Source: Euwallacea fornicatus (taxonomy: Eukaryota; Arthropoda; Insecta; Coleoptera; Curculionidae). Taken from it: DNA of 64,000 nucleotides. This document shows positions 39,850 to 53,247 of this stretch, in pieces (position 1 is the first letter of the stretch; every line of letters starts with the position of its first letter). Under the pieces are notes generated by a model. The model was not told where the DNA came from. It ran no database searches and saw only the letters and a list, made by a program, of their open reading frames with translations. Both the position numbers and the translations under genes were made by a program. The DNA is taken from positions 248,001 to 312,000 of the forward strand of contig NW_027096017.1 of the NCBI RefSeq assembly GCF_040115645.1. Reading direction: 5' to 3'.

Positions 39850-41763
39850 ACGAGCTCTTTAACATGACTTATGATGTTTAAGTCTATCTGGGTGAGTTTT
39901 CTAGAAACCGAGTAATTTATGTGCTCAAACACACATCTTTCGTGACTTTTCAAGAATTGAACTTCCGTAGCTTCGGCAAATGTGCTTCAAATACCTTCAA
40001 AATTTGACCACAGAATCACCTCGACGAGCTCTTTAACATGACTAATAATGTTTAAGTCCATCTGGGTGAGTTTTCTAGAAACCGAGTAATTTATGTGCTC
40101 AAACACACATCTTTCGTGACTTTTCAAGTTTTAAATCTCAGGAACTTCGGCAAATGTGCTTCAAATACCTTCAAAATTTGACCACAGAATCACCTCGACG
40201 AGCTCTTTAACATGACTTATGATGCTTAAGTCTATCTGGGTGAGTTTTCTAGAAACCGAGTAATTGATGTGCTCAAACACACATCTTTCGTAACTTTTCA
40301 AGATTTGAACTTCCGTAGCTTCGGCAAATGTGCTTCAAATACCTTCAAAATTTGACCACAGAATCACCTCGACGAGCTCTTTAACATGACTAATAACGCT
40401 TAAGTCCATATGGGTGAGTTTTCTAGAAACCGAGTAATTTATGTGCTCAAACACACATCTTTCGTGACTTTTCAAGCTTTGAACCTCCGTAGCTTCGGCA
40501 AATGTGCTTCAAATACCTTCAAAATTTGACCACAGAATCACCTCGACGAGCTCTTTAACATGACTTATGATGCTTAAGTCTATCTGGGTGAGTTTTCTAG
40601 AAACCGAGTAATTGATGTGCTCAAACACACATCTTTCGTAACTTTTCAAGATTTGAACTTCCGTAGCTTCGGCAAATGTGCTTCAAATACCTTCAAAATT
40701 TGACCACAGAATCACCTCGACGAGCTCTTTAACGTGACTAATAATGCTTAAGTCCATCTGGGAGAGTTTTCTAGAAACCGAGTAATTGATGTGCTCAAAC
40801 ACACATCTTTCGTGACTTTTCAAGCTTTGAACTTCCGTAGCTTCGGCAAATGTGCTTCAAATACCTTCAAAATTTGACCACAGAATCACCTCGACGAGCT
40901 CTTTAACATGACTAATAATGCTTAAGTCCATCTGGGTGAGTTTTCTAGAAACCGAGTAATTTATGTGCTCAAACACACATCTTTCGTGACTTTTCAAGAT
41001 TTGAACCTCCGTAGCTTCGGCAAATGTGCTTCAAATACCTTCAAAATTTGACCACAGAATCACCTCGACGAGCTCTTTAACATGACTTATGATGTTTAAG
41101 TCTATCTGGGTGAGTTTTCTAGAAACCGAGTAATTTATGTGCTCAAACACACATCTTTCGTGACTTTTCAAGAATTGAACTTCCGTAGCTTCGGCAAATG
41201 TGCTTCAAATACCTTCAAAATTTGACCACAGAATCACCTCGACGAGCTCTTTAACATGACTAATAATGTTTAAGTCCATCTGGGTGAGTTTTCTAGAAAC
41301 CGAGTAATTTATGTGCTCAAACACACATCTTTCGTGACTTTTCAAGTTTTAAATCTCAGGAACTTCGGCAAATGTGCTTCAAATACCTTCAAAATTTGAC
41401 CACAGAATCACCTCGACGAGCTCTTTAACATGACTTATGATGCTTAAGTCTATCTGGGTGAGTTTTCTAGAAACCGAGTAATTGATGTGCTCAAACACAC
41501 ATCTTTCGTAACTTTTCAAGATTTGAACTTCCGTAGCTTCGGCAAATGTGCTTCAAATACCTTCAAAATTTGACCACAGAATCACCTCGACGAGCTCTTT
41601 AACATGACTAATAACGCTTAAGTCCATATGGGTGAGTTTTCTAGAAACCGAGTAATTTATGTGCTCAAACACACATCTTTCGTGACTTTTCAAGCTTTGA
41701 ACCTCCGTAGCTTCGGCAAATGTGCTTCAAATACCTTCAAAATTTGACCACAGAATCACCTCG
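39502..41763. repeat. 7-monomer tandem repeat bridging the two 19-monomer blocks
   Basis: The series 'gggagag' monomer, L, 'ttatgatgtt/gaattg' monomer, I, J, F('ccatatggg'), J starts at 39502. It restarts at 40720, 1218 bp later, ending in G instead of J at 41764. Six of seven members agree. The overlap with both 19-monomer copies shows that amplification steps are nested. Confidence 0.82.
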
Positions 41764-44547
41764 ACGAGCTCTTTAACATGACTTATGATGCTTAAGTCTA
41801 TCTGGGTGAGTTTTCTAGAAACCGAGTAATTGATGTGCTCAAACACACATCTTTCGTGACTTTTCAAGTTTTAAATCTCAGGAACTTCGGCAAATGTGCT
41901 TCAAATACCTTCAAAATTTGACCACAGAATCACCTCGACGAGCTCTTTAACATGACTTATGATGCTTAAGTTCATCTGGGTGAGTTTTCTAGAAACCGAG
42001 TAATATATGTGCTCAAACACACATCTTTCGTGACTTTTCAAGCTTTGAACTTCCGTAGCTTCGGCAAATGTGCTTCAAATACCTTCAAAATTTGACCACA
42101 GAATCACCTCGACGAGCTCTTTAACATGACTAATAATGCTTAAGTCTATCTGGGTGAGTTTTCTAGAAACCGAGTAATATATGTGCTCAAACACACATCT
42201 TTCGTGACTTTTCAAGTTTTAAATCTCAGGAACTTCGGCAAATGTGCTTCAAATACCTTCAAAATTTGACCACAGAATCACCTCGACGAGCTCTTTAACG
42301 TGACTAATAATGCTTAAGTCCATCTGGGTGAGTTTTCTAGAAACCGAGTAATATATGTGCTCAAACACACATCTTTCGTGACTTTTCAAGCTTTGAACTT
42401 CCGTAGCTTCGGCAAATGTGCTTCAAATACCTTCAAAATTTGACCACAGAATCACCTCGACGAGCTCTTTAACATGACTAATAATGCTTAAGTCTATCTG
42501 GGTGAGTTTTCTAGAAACCGAGTAATATATGTGCTCAAACACACATCTTTCGTGACTTTTCAAGTTTTAAATCTCAGGAACTTCGGCAAATATGCTTCAA
42601 ATACCTTCAAAATTTGACCACAGAATCACCTCGACGAGCTCTTTAACGTGACTAATAATGCTTAAGTCCATCTGGGTGAGTTTTCTAGAAACCGAGTAAT
42701 TTATGTGCTCAAACACACATCTTTCGTGACTTTTCAAGTTTTAAATCTCAGGAACTTCGGCAAATATGCTTCAAATACCTTCAAAATTTGACCACAGAAT
42801 CACCTCGACGAGCTCTTTAACGTGACTAATAATGTTTAAGTCCATCTGGGTGAGTTTTCTAGAAACCGAGTAATATATGTGCTCAAACACACATCTTTCG
42901 TGACTTTTCAAGTTTTAAATCTCAGGAACTTCGGCAAATATGCTTCAAATACCTTCAAAATTTGACCACAGAATCACCTCGACGAGCTCTTTAACGTGAC
43001 TAATAATGCTTAAGTCCATCTGGGTGAGTTTTCTAGAAACCGAGTAATATATGTGCTCAAACACACATCTTTCGTGACTTTTCAAGCTTTGAACTTCCGT
43101 AGCTTCGTCAAATGTGCTTCAAATACCTTCAAAATTTGACCACAGAATCAACTCGACGAGCTCTTTAACATGACTAATAATGCTTAAGTCTATTTGGGTG
43201 AGTTTTCTAGAAACCGAGTAATATATGTGCTCAAACACACATCTTTCGTGACTTTTCAAGCTTTGAACTTCCGTAGCTTCGTCAAATGTGCTTCAAATAC
43301 CTTCAAAATTTGACCACAGAATCAACTCGACGAGCTCTTTAACATGACTAATAATGCTTAAGTCTATCTGGGTGAGTTTTCTAGAAACCGAGTAATTTAT
43401 GTGCTCAAACACACATCTTTCGTGACTTTTCAAGTTTTAAATCTCAGGAACTTCGGCAAATGTTCTTCAAATACCTTCAAAATTTGATCACAGAATCACC
43501 TCGACGAGCTCTTTAACATGACTTATGATGCTTAAGTCTATCTGGGTGAGTTTTCTAGAAACCGAGTAATTTATGTGCTCAAACACATATCTTTCGTGAC
43601 TTTTCAAGTTTTGAACCTCCGTAGCTTCGGCAAATGTGCTTCAAATACCTTCAAAATTTGACCACAGAATCACCTCGACGAGCTCTTTAACGTGACTAAT
43701 AATGCTTAAGTCCATCTGGGTGAGTTTTCTAGAAACCGAGTAATATATGTGCTCAAACACACATCTTTCGTGACTTTTCAAGCTTTGAACTTCCGTAGCT
43801 TCGGCAAATGTGCTTCAAATACCTTCAAAATTTGACCACAGAATCACCTCGACGAGCTCTTTAACATGACTAATAATGCTTAAGTCTATCTGGGTGAGTT
43901 TTCTAGAAACCGAGTAATATATGTGCTCAAACACACATCTTTCGTGACTTTTCAAGTTTTAAATCTCAGGAACTTCGGCAAATATGCTTCAAATACCTTC
44001 AAAATTTGACCACAGAATCACCTCGACGAGCTCTTTAACATGACTAATAATGCTTAAGTCCATCTGGGTGAGTTTTCTAGAAACCGAGTAATTTATGTGC
44101 TCAAACACACATCTTTCGTGACTTTTCAAGATTTGAACCTCCGTAGCTTCGGCAAATGTGCTTCAAATACCTTCAAAATTTGACCACAGAATCACCTCGA
44201 CGAGCTCTTTAACGTGACTAATAATGCTTAAGTCCATCTGGGAGAGTTTTCTAGAAACCGAGTAATTGATGTGCTCAAACACACATCTTTCGTGACTTTT
44301 CAAGCTTTGAACTTCCGTAGCTTCGGCAAATGTGCTTCAAATACCTTCAAAATTTGACCACAGAATCACCTCGACGAGCTCTTTAACATGACTAATAATG
44401 CTTAAGTCCATCTGGGTGAGTTTTCTAGAAACCGAGTAATTTATGTGCTCAAACACACATCTTTCGTGACTTTTCAAGATTTGAACCTCCGTAGCTTCGG
44501 CAAATGTGCTTCAAATACCTTCAAAATTTGACCACAGAATCACCTCG
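41242..44547. repeat. 19-monomer block, copy 2
   Basis: Same order as 36544-39849, with the 'ccatatggg' monomer at 41590, 'aagttcatc' at 41938, 'cttcgtc' monomers at 42982 and 43156, and 'gggagag' at 44200. It includes the third major run of beta monomers. Confidence 0.87.
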
Positions 44548-46635
44548 ACGAGCTCTTTAACATGACTTATGATGTTTAAGTCTATCTGGGTGAGTTTTCT
44601 AGAAACCGAGTAATTGATGTGCTCAAACACACATCTTTCGTGACTTTTCAAGCTTTGAACCTCCGTAGCTTCGGCAAATGTGCTTCAAATACCTTCAAAA
44701 TTTGACCACAGAATCACCTCGACGAGCTCTTTAACATGACTAATAATGCTTAAGTCTATCTGGGTGAGTTTTCTAGAAACCGAGTAATTGATGTGCTCAA
44801 ACACATATCTTTCGTGACTTTTCAAGTTTTAAATCTCAGGAACTTCGGCAAATATGCTTCAAATACCTTCAAAATTTGACCACAGAATCACCTCGACGAG
44901 CTCTTTAACATGACTTATGATGCTTAAGTCTATCTGGGTGAGTTTTCTAGAAACCGAGTAATTTATGTGGTCAAACACACATCTTTCGAGACTTTTCAAG
45001 CTTTGAACCTCCGTAACTTCAGCAAATGTGCTTCAAATACCTTCAAAATTTGACCACAGAATCACCTCGACGAGCTCTTTAACATGACTAATAATGCTTA
45101 AGTCCATCTGGGTGAGTTTTCTAGAAACCGAGTAATTTATGTGCTCAAACACACATCTTTCGTGACTTTTCAAGTTTTAAATCTCAGGAACTTCGGCAAA
45201 TGTTCTTCAAATACCTTCAAAATTTGACCACAGAATCACCTCGACGAGCTCTTTAACATGACTTATGATGCTTAAGTCTATCTGGGTGAGTTTTCTAGAA
45301 ACCGAGTAATTTATGTGCTCAAACACATATCTTTCGTGACTTTTCAAGTTTTGAACCTCCGTAGCTTCGGTAAATGTGCTTCAAATACCTTCAAAATTTG
45401 ACCACAGAATCACCTCGACGAGCTCTTTAACATGACTTATGATGCTTAAGTCTATCTGGGTGAGTTTTCTAGAAACCGAGTAATTGATGTGCTCAAACAC
45501 ACATCTTTCGTAACTTTTCAAGATTTGAACTTCCGTAGCTTCGGCAAATGTGCTTCAAATACCTTCAAAATTTGACCACAGAATCACCTCGACGAGCTCT
45601 TTAACATGACTTATAATGCTTAAGTCTATTTGGGTGAGTTTTCTAGAAACCGAGTAATTTATGTGCTCAAACACACATCTTTCGTGACTTTTCAAGAATT
45701 GAACTTCCGTAGCTTCGGCAAATGTGCTTCAAATACCTTCAAAATTTGACCACAGAATCACCTCGACGAGCTCTTTAACATGACTTATGATGCTTAAGTC
45801 TATCTGGGTGAGTTTTCTAGAAACCGAGTAATTGATGTGCTCAAACACACATCTTTCGTGACTTTTCAAGATTTGAACTTCCGTAGCTTCGGCAAATGTG
45901 CTTCAAATACCTTCAAAATTTGACCACAGAATCACCTCGACGAGCTATTTAACATGACTAATAATGCTTAAGTCCATCTGGGTGAGCTTTCTAGAAACCG
46001 AGTAATTGATGTGCTCAAACACACATCTTTCGTGACTTTTCAAGATTTGAACTTCCGTAGCTTCGGCAAATGTGCTTCAAATACCTTCAAAATTTGACCA
46101 CAGAATCACCTCGACGAGCTCTTTAACATGACTAATAACGCTTAAGTCCATCTGGGTGAGTTTTCTAGAAACCGAGTAATTTATGTGCTCAAACACACAT
46201 CTTTCGTGACTTTTCAAGTTTTAAATCTCAGGAACTTCGGCAAATATGCTTCAAATACCTTCAAAATTTGACCACAGAATCACCTCGACGAGCTCTTTAA
46301 CGTGACTAATAATTCTTAAGTCCATCTGGGTGAGTTTTCTAGAAACCGAGTAATTTATGTGCTCAAACACACATCTTTCGTGACTTTTCAAGTTTTAAAT
46401 CTCAGGAACTTCGGCAAATATGCTTCAAATACCTTCAAAATTTGACCACAGAATCACCTCGACGAGCTCTTTAACATGACTAATAATGCTTAAGTCCATC
46501 TGGGTGAGTTTTCTAGAAACCGAGTAATTTATGTGCTCAAACACACATCTTTCGTGACTTTTCAAGTTTTAAATCTCAGGAACTTCGGCAAATATGCTTC
46601 AAATACCTTCAAAATTTGACCACAGTATTATCTCG
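44548..46635. repeat. S-block segment, copy 2 (right part)
   Basis: Continues from L-'gggagag'-L of the preceding block: 'ttatgatgtt' monomer, 'ttgatg/cacatatc' monomer, H with 'cttcagc' (44896), 'aaatgttc' monomer, A with 'cggtaaat' (45244), J, K, E, 'gagctattt/gagcttt' monomer (45940), then three 'aaatctcagg/aaatatgc' monomers including one with 'aataattct' (46288). The left part of the S block (K and the 175-bp monomer) is missing here and replaced by the 19-monomer block. Confidence 0.8.
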
Positions 46636-46650
46636 ACGAGCTCTGTAACT
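46626..46650. repeat. Cluster of five linked substitutions across a monomer junction, copy 2
   Basis: Same 'cagtattatctcg' and 'ctctgtaacttg' changes as at 36360-36384, exactly 59 monomers (10266 bp) away and again followed by a K monomer. The preceding 'aataattct' monomer is one monomer further away here (46288 versus 36196). Confidence 0.88.
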
Positions 46651-47679
46651 TGACTTATAATGCTTAAGTCTATTTGGGTGAGTTTTCTAGAAACCGAGTA
46701 ATTTATGTGCTCAAACACACATCTTTCGTGACTTTTCAAGAATTGAACTTCCGTAGCTTCGGCAAATGTGCTTCAAATACCTTCAAAATTTGACCACAGA
46801 ATCACCTCGACGAGCTCTTTAACATGACTAATAACGCTTAAGTCCATCTGGGTGAGTTTTCTAGAAACCGAGTAATTTATGTGCTCAAACACACATCTTT
46901 CGTGACTTTTCAAGTTTTAAATCTCAGGAACTTCGGCAAATGTGCTTCAAATACCTTCAAAATTTGACCACAGAATCACCTCGACGAGCTCTTTAACATG
47001 ACTAATAACGCTTAAGTCCATCTGGGTGAGTTTTCTAGAAACCGAGTAATTTATGTGCTCAAACACACATCTTTCGTGACTTTTCAAGTTTTAAATCTCA
47101 GGAACTTCGGCAAATGTGCTTCAAATACCTTCAAAATTTGACCACAGAATCACCTCGACGAGCTCTTTAACATGACTTATGATGCTTAAGTCTATCTGGG
47201 TGAGTTTTCTAGAAACCGAGTAATTGATGTGCTCAAACACACATCTTTCGTAACTTTTCAAGATTTGAACTTCCGTAGCTTCGGCAAATGTGCTTCAAAT
47301 ACCTTCAAAATTTGACCACAGAATCACCTCGACGAGCTCTTTAACATGACTAATAACGCTTAAGTCCATCTGGGTGAGTTTTCTAGAAACCGAGTAATTT
47401 ATGTGCTCAAACACACATCTTTCGTGACTTTTCAAGCTTTGAACCTCCGTAGCTTCGGCAAATGTGCTTCAAATACCTTCAAAATTTGACCACAGAATCA
47501 CCTCGACGAGCTCTTTAACATGACTTATGATGCTTAAGTCTATCTGGGTGAGTTTTCTAGAAACCGAGTAATTGATGTGCTCAAACACACATCTTTCGTG
47601 ACTTTTCAAGTTTTAAATCTCAGGAACTTCGGCAAATGTGCTTCAAATACCTTCAAAATTTGACCACAGAATCACCTCG
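46636..47679. repeat. Six alpha monomers, including an identical adjacent pair
   Basis: K, two consecutive copies of an 'aataacgc/tttatg/aaatctcagg' monomer (46810 and 46984) that look identical, J, F and G. The series resembles 36370-37239 but with the I monomer replaced by the doubled 'aataacgc' monomer and without 'ccatatggg' in F. Confidence 0.78.
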
Positions 47680-48723
47680 ACGAGCTCTTTAACATGACTA
47701 ATAATGCTTAAGTCTATCTGGGTGAGTTTTCTAGAAACCGAGTAATATATGTGCTCAAACACACATCTTTCGTGACTTTTCAAGTTTTAAATCTCAGGAA
47801 CTTCGGCAAATATGCTTCAAATACCTTCAAAATTTGACCACAGAATCACCTCGACGAGCTCTTTAACGTGACTAATAATGCTTAAGTCCATCTGGGTGAG
47901 TTTTCTAGAAACCGAGTAATTTATGTGCTCAAACACACATCTTTCGTGACTTTTCAAGTTTTAAATCTCAGGAACTTCGGCAAATATGCTTCAAATACCT
48001 TCAAAATTTGACCACAGAATCACCTCGACGAGCTCTTTAACGTGACTAATAATGTTTAAGTCCATCTGGGTGAGTTTTCTAGAAACCGAGTAATATATGT
48101 GCTCAAACACACATCTTTCGTGACTTTTCAAGTTTTAAATCTCAGGAACTTCGGCAAATATGCTTCAAATACCTTCAAAATTTGACCACAGAATCACCTC
48201 GACGAGCTCTTTAACGTGACTAATAATGTTTAAGTCCATCTGGGTGAGTTTTCTAGAAACCGAGTAATATATGTGCTCAAACACACATCTTTCGTGACTT
48301 ATCAAGTTTTAAATCTCAGGAACTTCGGCAAATATGCTTCAAATACCTTCAAAATTTGACCACAGAATCACCTCGACGAGCTCTTTAACGTGACTAATAA
48401 TGTTTAAGTCCATCTGGGTGAGTTTTCTAGAAACCGAGTAATATATGTGCTCAAACACACATCTTTCGTGACTTATCAAGTTTTAAATCTCAGGAACTTA
48501 GGCAAATATGCTTCAAATACCTTCAAAATTTGACCACAGAATCACCTCGACGAGCTCTTTAACGTGACTAATAATGCTTAAGTCCATCTGGGTGAGTTTT
48601 CTAGAAACCGAGTAATATATGTGCTCAAACACACATCTTTCGTGACTTTTCAAGTTTTAAATCTCAGGAACTTCGGCAAATATGCTTCAAATACCTTCAA
48701 AATTTGACCACAGAATCACCTCG
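47680..48723. repeat. Beta-type run entering the 13-monomer duplication
   Basis: Order: 'tctatc/atata', g15/'tttatg', 'aataatgt', 'gacttatcaag', 'gacttatcaag' with 'acttaggc', and 'aataatgc'. With the next monomer (48724) this matches 29061-30278 over seven monomers. Confidence 0.8.
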
Positions 48724-50985
48724 ACGAGCTCTTTAACGTGACTAATAATGTTTAAGTCCATCTGGGTGAGTTTTCTAGAAACCGAGTAATATATGTGCTC
48801 AAACACACATCTTTCGTGACTTATCAAGTTTTAAATCTCAGGAACTTCGGCAAATATGCTTCAAATACCTTCAAAATTTGACCACAGAATCACCTCGACG
48901 AGCTCTTTAACGTGACTAATAATGTTTAAGTCCATCTGGGTGAGTTTTCTAGAAACCGAGTAATATATGTGCTCAAACACACATCTTTCGTGACTTATCA
49001 AGTTTTAAATCTCAGGAACTTAGGCAAATATGCTTCAAATACCTTCAAAATTTGACCACAGAATCACCTCGACGAGCTCTTTAACGTGACTAATAATGCT
49101 TAAGTCCATCTGGGTGAGTTTTCTAGAAACCGAGTAATATATGTGCTCAAACACACATCTTTCGTGACTTTTCAAGCTTTGAACTTCCGTAGCTTCGTCA
49201 AATGTGCTTCAAATACCTTCAAAATTTGACCACAGAATCAACTCGACGAGCTCTTTAACATGACTAATAATGCTTAAGTCTATCTGAGTGAGTTTTCTAG
49301 AAACCGAGTAATTTATGTGCTCAAACACACATCTTTCGTGACTTTTCAAGTTTTAAATCTCAGGAACTTCGGCAAATGTTCTTCAAATACCTTCAAAATT
49401 TGATCACAGAATCACCTCGACGAGCTCTTTAACATGACTTATGATGCTTAAGTCTATCTGGGTGAGTTTTCTAGAAACCGAGTAATTTATGTGCTCAAAC
49501 ACATATCTTTCGTGACTTTTCAAGTTTTGAACCTCCGTAGCTTCGGCAAATGTGCTTCAAATACCTTCAAAATTTGACCACAGAATCACCTCGACGAGCT
49601 CTTTAACGTGACTAATAATGCTTAAGTCCATCTGGGTGAGTTTTCTAGAAACCGAGTAATATATGTGCTCAAACACACATCTTTCGTGACTTTTCAAGTT
49701 TTAAATCTCAGGAACTTCGGCAAATATGCTTCAAATACCTTCAAAATTTGACCACAGAATCACCTCGACGAGCTCTTTAACGTGACTAATAATGCTTAAG
49801 TCCATCTGGGTGAGTTTTCTAGAAACCGAGTAATATATGTGCTCAAACACACATCTTTCGTGACTTTTCAAGCTTTGAACTTCCGTAGCTTCGGCAAATG
49901 TGCTTCAAATACCTTCAAAATTTGACCACAGAATCACCTCGACGAGCTCTTTAACATGACTAATAATGCTTAAGTCTATCTGGGTGAGTTTTCTAGAAAC
50001 CGAGTAATATATGTGCTCAAACACACATCTTTCGTGACTTTTCAAGTTTTAAATCTCAGGAACTTCGGCAAATATGCTTCAAATACCTTCAAAATTTGAC
50101 CACAGAATCACCTCGACGAGCTCTTTAACGTGACTAATAATGCTTAAGTCCATCTGGGTGAGTTTTCTAGAAACCGAGTAATTGATGTGCTCAAACACAT
50201 ATCTTTCGTGACTTTTCAAGTTTTAAATCTCAGGAACTTCGGCAAATGTGCTTCAAATACCTTCAAAATTTGACCACAGAATCACCTCGACGAGCTCTTT
50301 AACATGACTTATGATGCTTAAGTCTATCTGGGTGAGTTTTCTAGAAACCGAGTAATTGATGTGCTCAAACACACATCTTTCGTGACTTTTCAAGCTTTGA
50401 ACCTCCGTAGCTTCGGCAAATGTGCTTCAAATACCTTCAAAATTTGACCACAGAATCACCTCGACGAGCTCTTTAACGTGACTAATAATGCTTAAGTCCA
50501 TCTGGGTGAGTTTTCTAGAAACCGAGTAATATATGTGCTCAAACACACATCTTTCGTGACTTTTCAAGCTTTGAACTTCCGTAGCTTCGTCAAATGTGCT
50601 TCAAATACCTTCAAAATTTGACCACAGAATCAACTCGACGAGCTCTTTAACATGACTAATAATGCTTAAGTCTATTTGGGTGAGTTTTCTAGAAACCGAG
50701 TAATATATGTGCTCAAACACACATCTTTCGTGACTTTTCAAGCTTTGAACTTCCGTAGCTTCGTCAAATGTGCTTCAAATACCTTCAAAATTTGACCACA
50801 GAATCAACTCGACGAGCTCTTTAACATGACTAATAATGCTTAAGTCTATCTGGGTGAGTTTTCTAGAAACCGAGTAATTTATGTGCTCAAACACACATCT
50901 TTCGTGACTTTTCAAGTTTTAAATCTCAGGAACTTCGGCAAATGTTCTTCAAATACCTTCAAAATTTGACCACAGAATCACCTCG
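48724..50985. repeat. 13-monomer tandem unit, copy 1 (2262 bp)
   Basis: Order: two 'gacttatcaag' monomers (the second with 'acttaggc'), 'cttcgtc' monomer, 'atctgagtg/aaatgttc/ttgatcac' monomer (49246), A, three beta monomers, a g15/'ttgatg/cacatatc' monomer, a 'ttgatg/gctttgaacctcc' monomer, two 'cttcgtc' monomers, and an 'aaatgttc' monomer. The order repeats at once at 50986-53247; 'atctgagtg' falls at 49286 and 51548, 2262 bp apart. Confidence 0.88.
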
Positions 50986-53247
50986 ACGAGCTCTTTAACG
51001 TGACTAATAATGTTTAAGTCCATCTGGGTGAGTTTTCTAGAAACCGAGTAATATATGTGCTCAAACACACATCTTTCGTGACTTATCAAGTTTTAAATCT
51101 CAGGAACTTCGGCAAATATGCTTCAAATACCTTCAAAATTTGACCACAGAATCACCTCGACGAGCTCTTTAACGTGACTAATAATGTTTAAGTCCATCTG
51201 GGTGAGTTTTCTAGAAACCGAGTAATATATGTGCTCAAACACACATCTTTCGTGACTTATCAAGTTTTAAATCTCAGGAACTTAGGCAAATATGCTTCAA
51301 ATACCTTCAAAATTTGACCACAGAATCACCTCGACGAGCTCTTTAACGTGACTAATAATGCTTAAGTCCATCTGGGTGAGTTTTCTAGAAACCGAGTAAT
51401 ATATGTGCTCAAACACACATCTTTCGTGACTTTTCAAGCTTTGAACTTCCGTAGCTTCGTCAAATGTGCTTCAAATACCTTCAAAATTTGACCACAGAAT
51501 CAACTCGACGAGCTCTTTAACATGACTAATAATGCTTAAGTCTATCTGAGTGAGTTTTCTAGAAACCGAGTAATTTATGTGCTCAAACACACATCTTTCG
51601 TGACTTTTCAAGTTTTAAATCTCAGGAACTTCGGCAAATGTTCTTCAAATACCTTCAAAATTTGATCACAGAATCACCTCGACGAGCTCTTTAACATGAC
51701 TTATGATGCTTAAGTCTATCTGGGTGCGTTTTCTAGAAACCGAGTAATTTATGTGCTCAAACACATATCTTTCGTGACTTTTCAAGTTTTGAACCTCCGT
51801 AGCTTCGGCAAATGTGCTTCAAATACCTTCAAAATTTGACCACAGAATCACCTCGACGAGCTCTTTAACGTGACTAATAATGCTTAAGTCCATCTGGGTG
51901 AGTTTTCTAGAAACCGAGTAATATATGTGCTCAAACACACATCTTTCGTGACTTTTCAAGTTTTAAATCTCAGGAACTTCGGCAAATATGCTTCAAATAC
52001 CTTCAAAATTTGACCACAGAATCACCTCGACGAGCTCTTTAACGTGACTAATAATGCTTAAGTCCATCTGGGTGAGTTTTCTAGAAACCGAGTAATATAT
52101 GTGCTCAAACACACATCTTTCGTGACTTTTCAAGCTTTGAACTTCCGTAGCTTCGGCAAATGTGCTTCAAATACCTTCAAAATTTGACCACAGAATCACC
52201 TCGACGAGCTCTTTAACATGACTAATAATGCTTAAGTCTATCTGGGTGAGTTTTCTAGAAACCGAGTAATATATGTGCTCAAACACACATCTTTCGTGAC
52301 TTTTCAAGTTTTAAATCTCAGGAACTTCGGCAAATATGCTTCAAATACCTTCAAAATTTGACCACAGAATCACCTCGACGAGCTCTTTAACGTGACTAAT
52401 AATGCTTAAGTCCATCTGGGTGAGTTTTCTAGAAACCGAGTAATTGATGTGCTCAAACACATATCTTTCGTGACTTTTCAAGTTTTAAATCTCAGGAACT
52501 TCGGCAAATGTGCTTCAAATACCTTCAAAATTTGACCACAGAATCACCTCGACGAGCTCTTTAACATGACTTATGATGCTTAAGTCTATCTGGGTGAGTT
52601 TTCTAGAAACCGAGTAATTGATGTGCTCAAACACACATCTTTCGTGACTTTTCAAGCTTTGAACCTCCGTAGCTTCGGCAAATGTGCTTCAAATACCTTC
52701 AAAATTTGACCACAGAATCACCTCGACGAGCTCTTTAACGTGACTAATAATGCTTAAGTCCATCTGGGTGAGTTTTCTAGAAACCGAGTAATATATGTGC
52801 TCAAACACACATCTTTCGTGACTTTTCAAGCTTTGAACTTCCGTAGCTTCGTCAAATGTGCTTCAAATACCTTCAAAATTTGACCACAGAATCAACTCGA
52901 CGAGCTCTTTAACATGACTAATAATGCTTAAGTCTATTTGGGTGAGTTTTCTAGAAACCGAGTAATATATGTGCTCAAACACACATCTTTCGTGACTTTT
53001 CAAGCTTTGAACTTCCGTAGCTTCGTCAAATGTGCTTCAAATACCTTCAAAATTTGACCACAGAATCAACTCGACGAGCTCTTTAACATGACTAATAATG
53101 CTTAAGTCTATCTGGGTGAGTTTTCTAGAAACCGAGTAATTTATGTGCTCAAACACACATCTTTCGTGACTTTTCAAGTTTTAAATCTCAGGAACTTCGG
53201 CAAATGTTCTTCAAATACCTTCAAAATTTGATCACAGAATCACCTCG
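50986..53247. repeat. 13-monomer tandem unit, copy 2 (2262 bp)
   Basis: Repeats 48724-50985 in order. Differences I see: 'gggtgcgtttt' in the A monomer (near 51726), and 'ttgatcac' in the last monomer where copy 1 has 'ttgaccac'. Since 30801 and 32367 also have 'ttgatcac', the 'gacc' form at the end of copy 1 is probably the reverted or recombined one. Confidence 0.88.
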
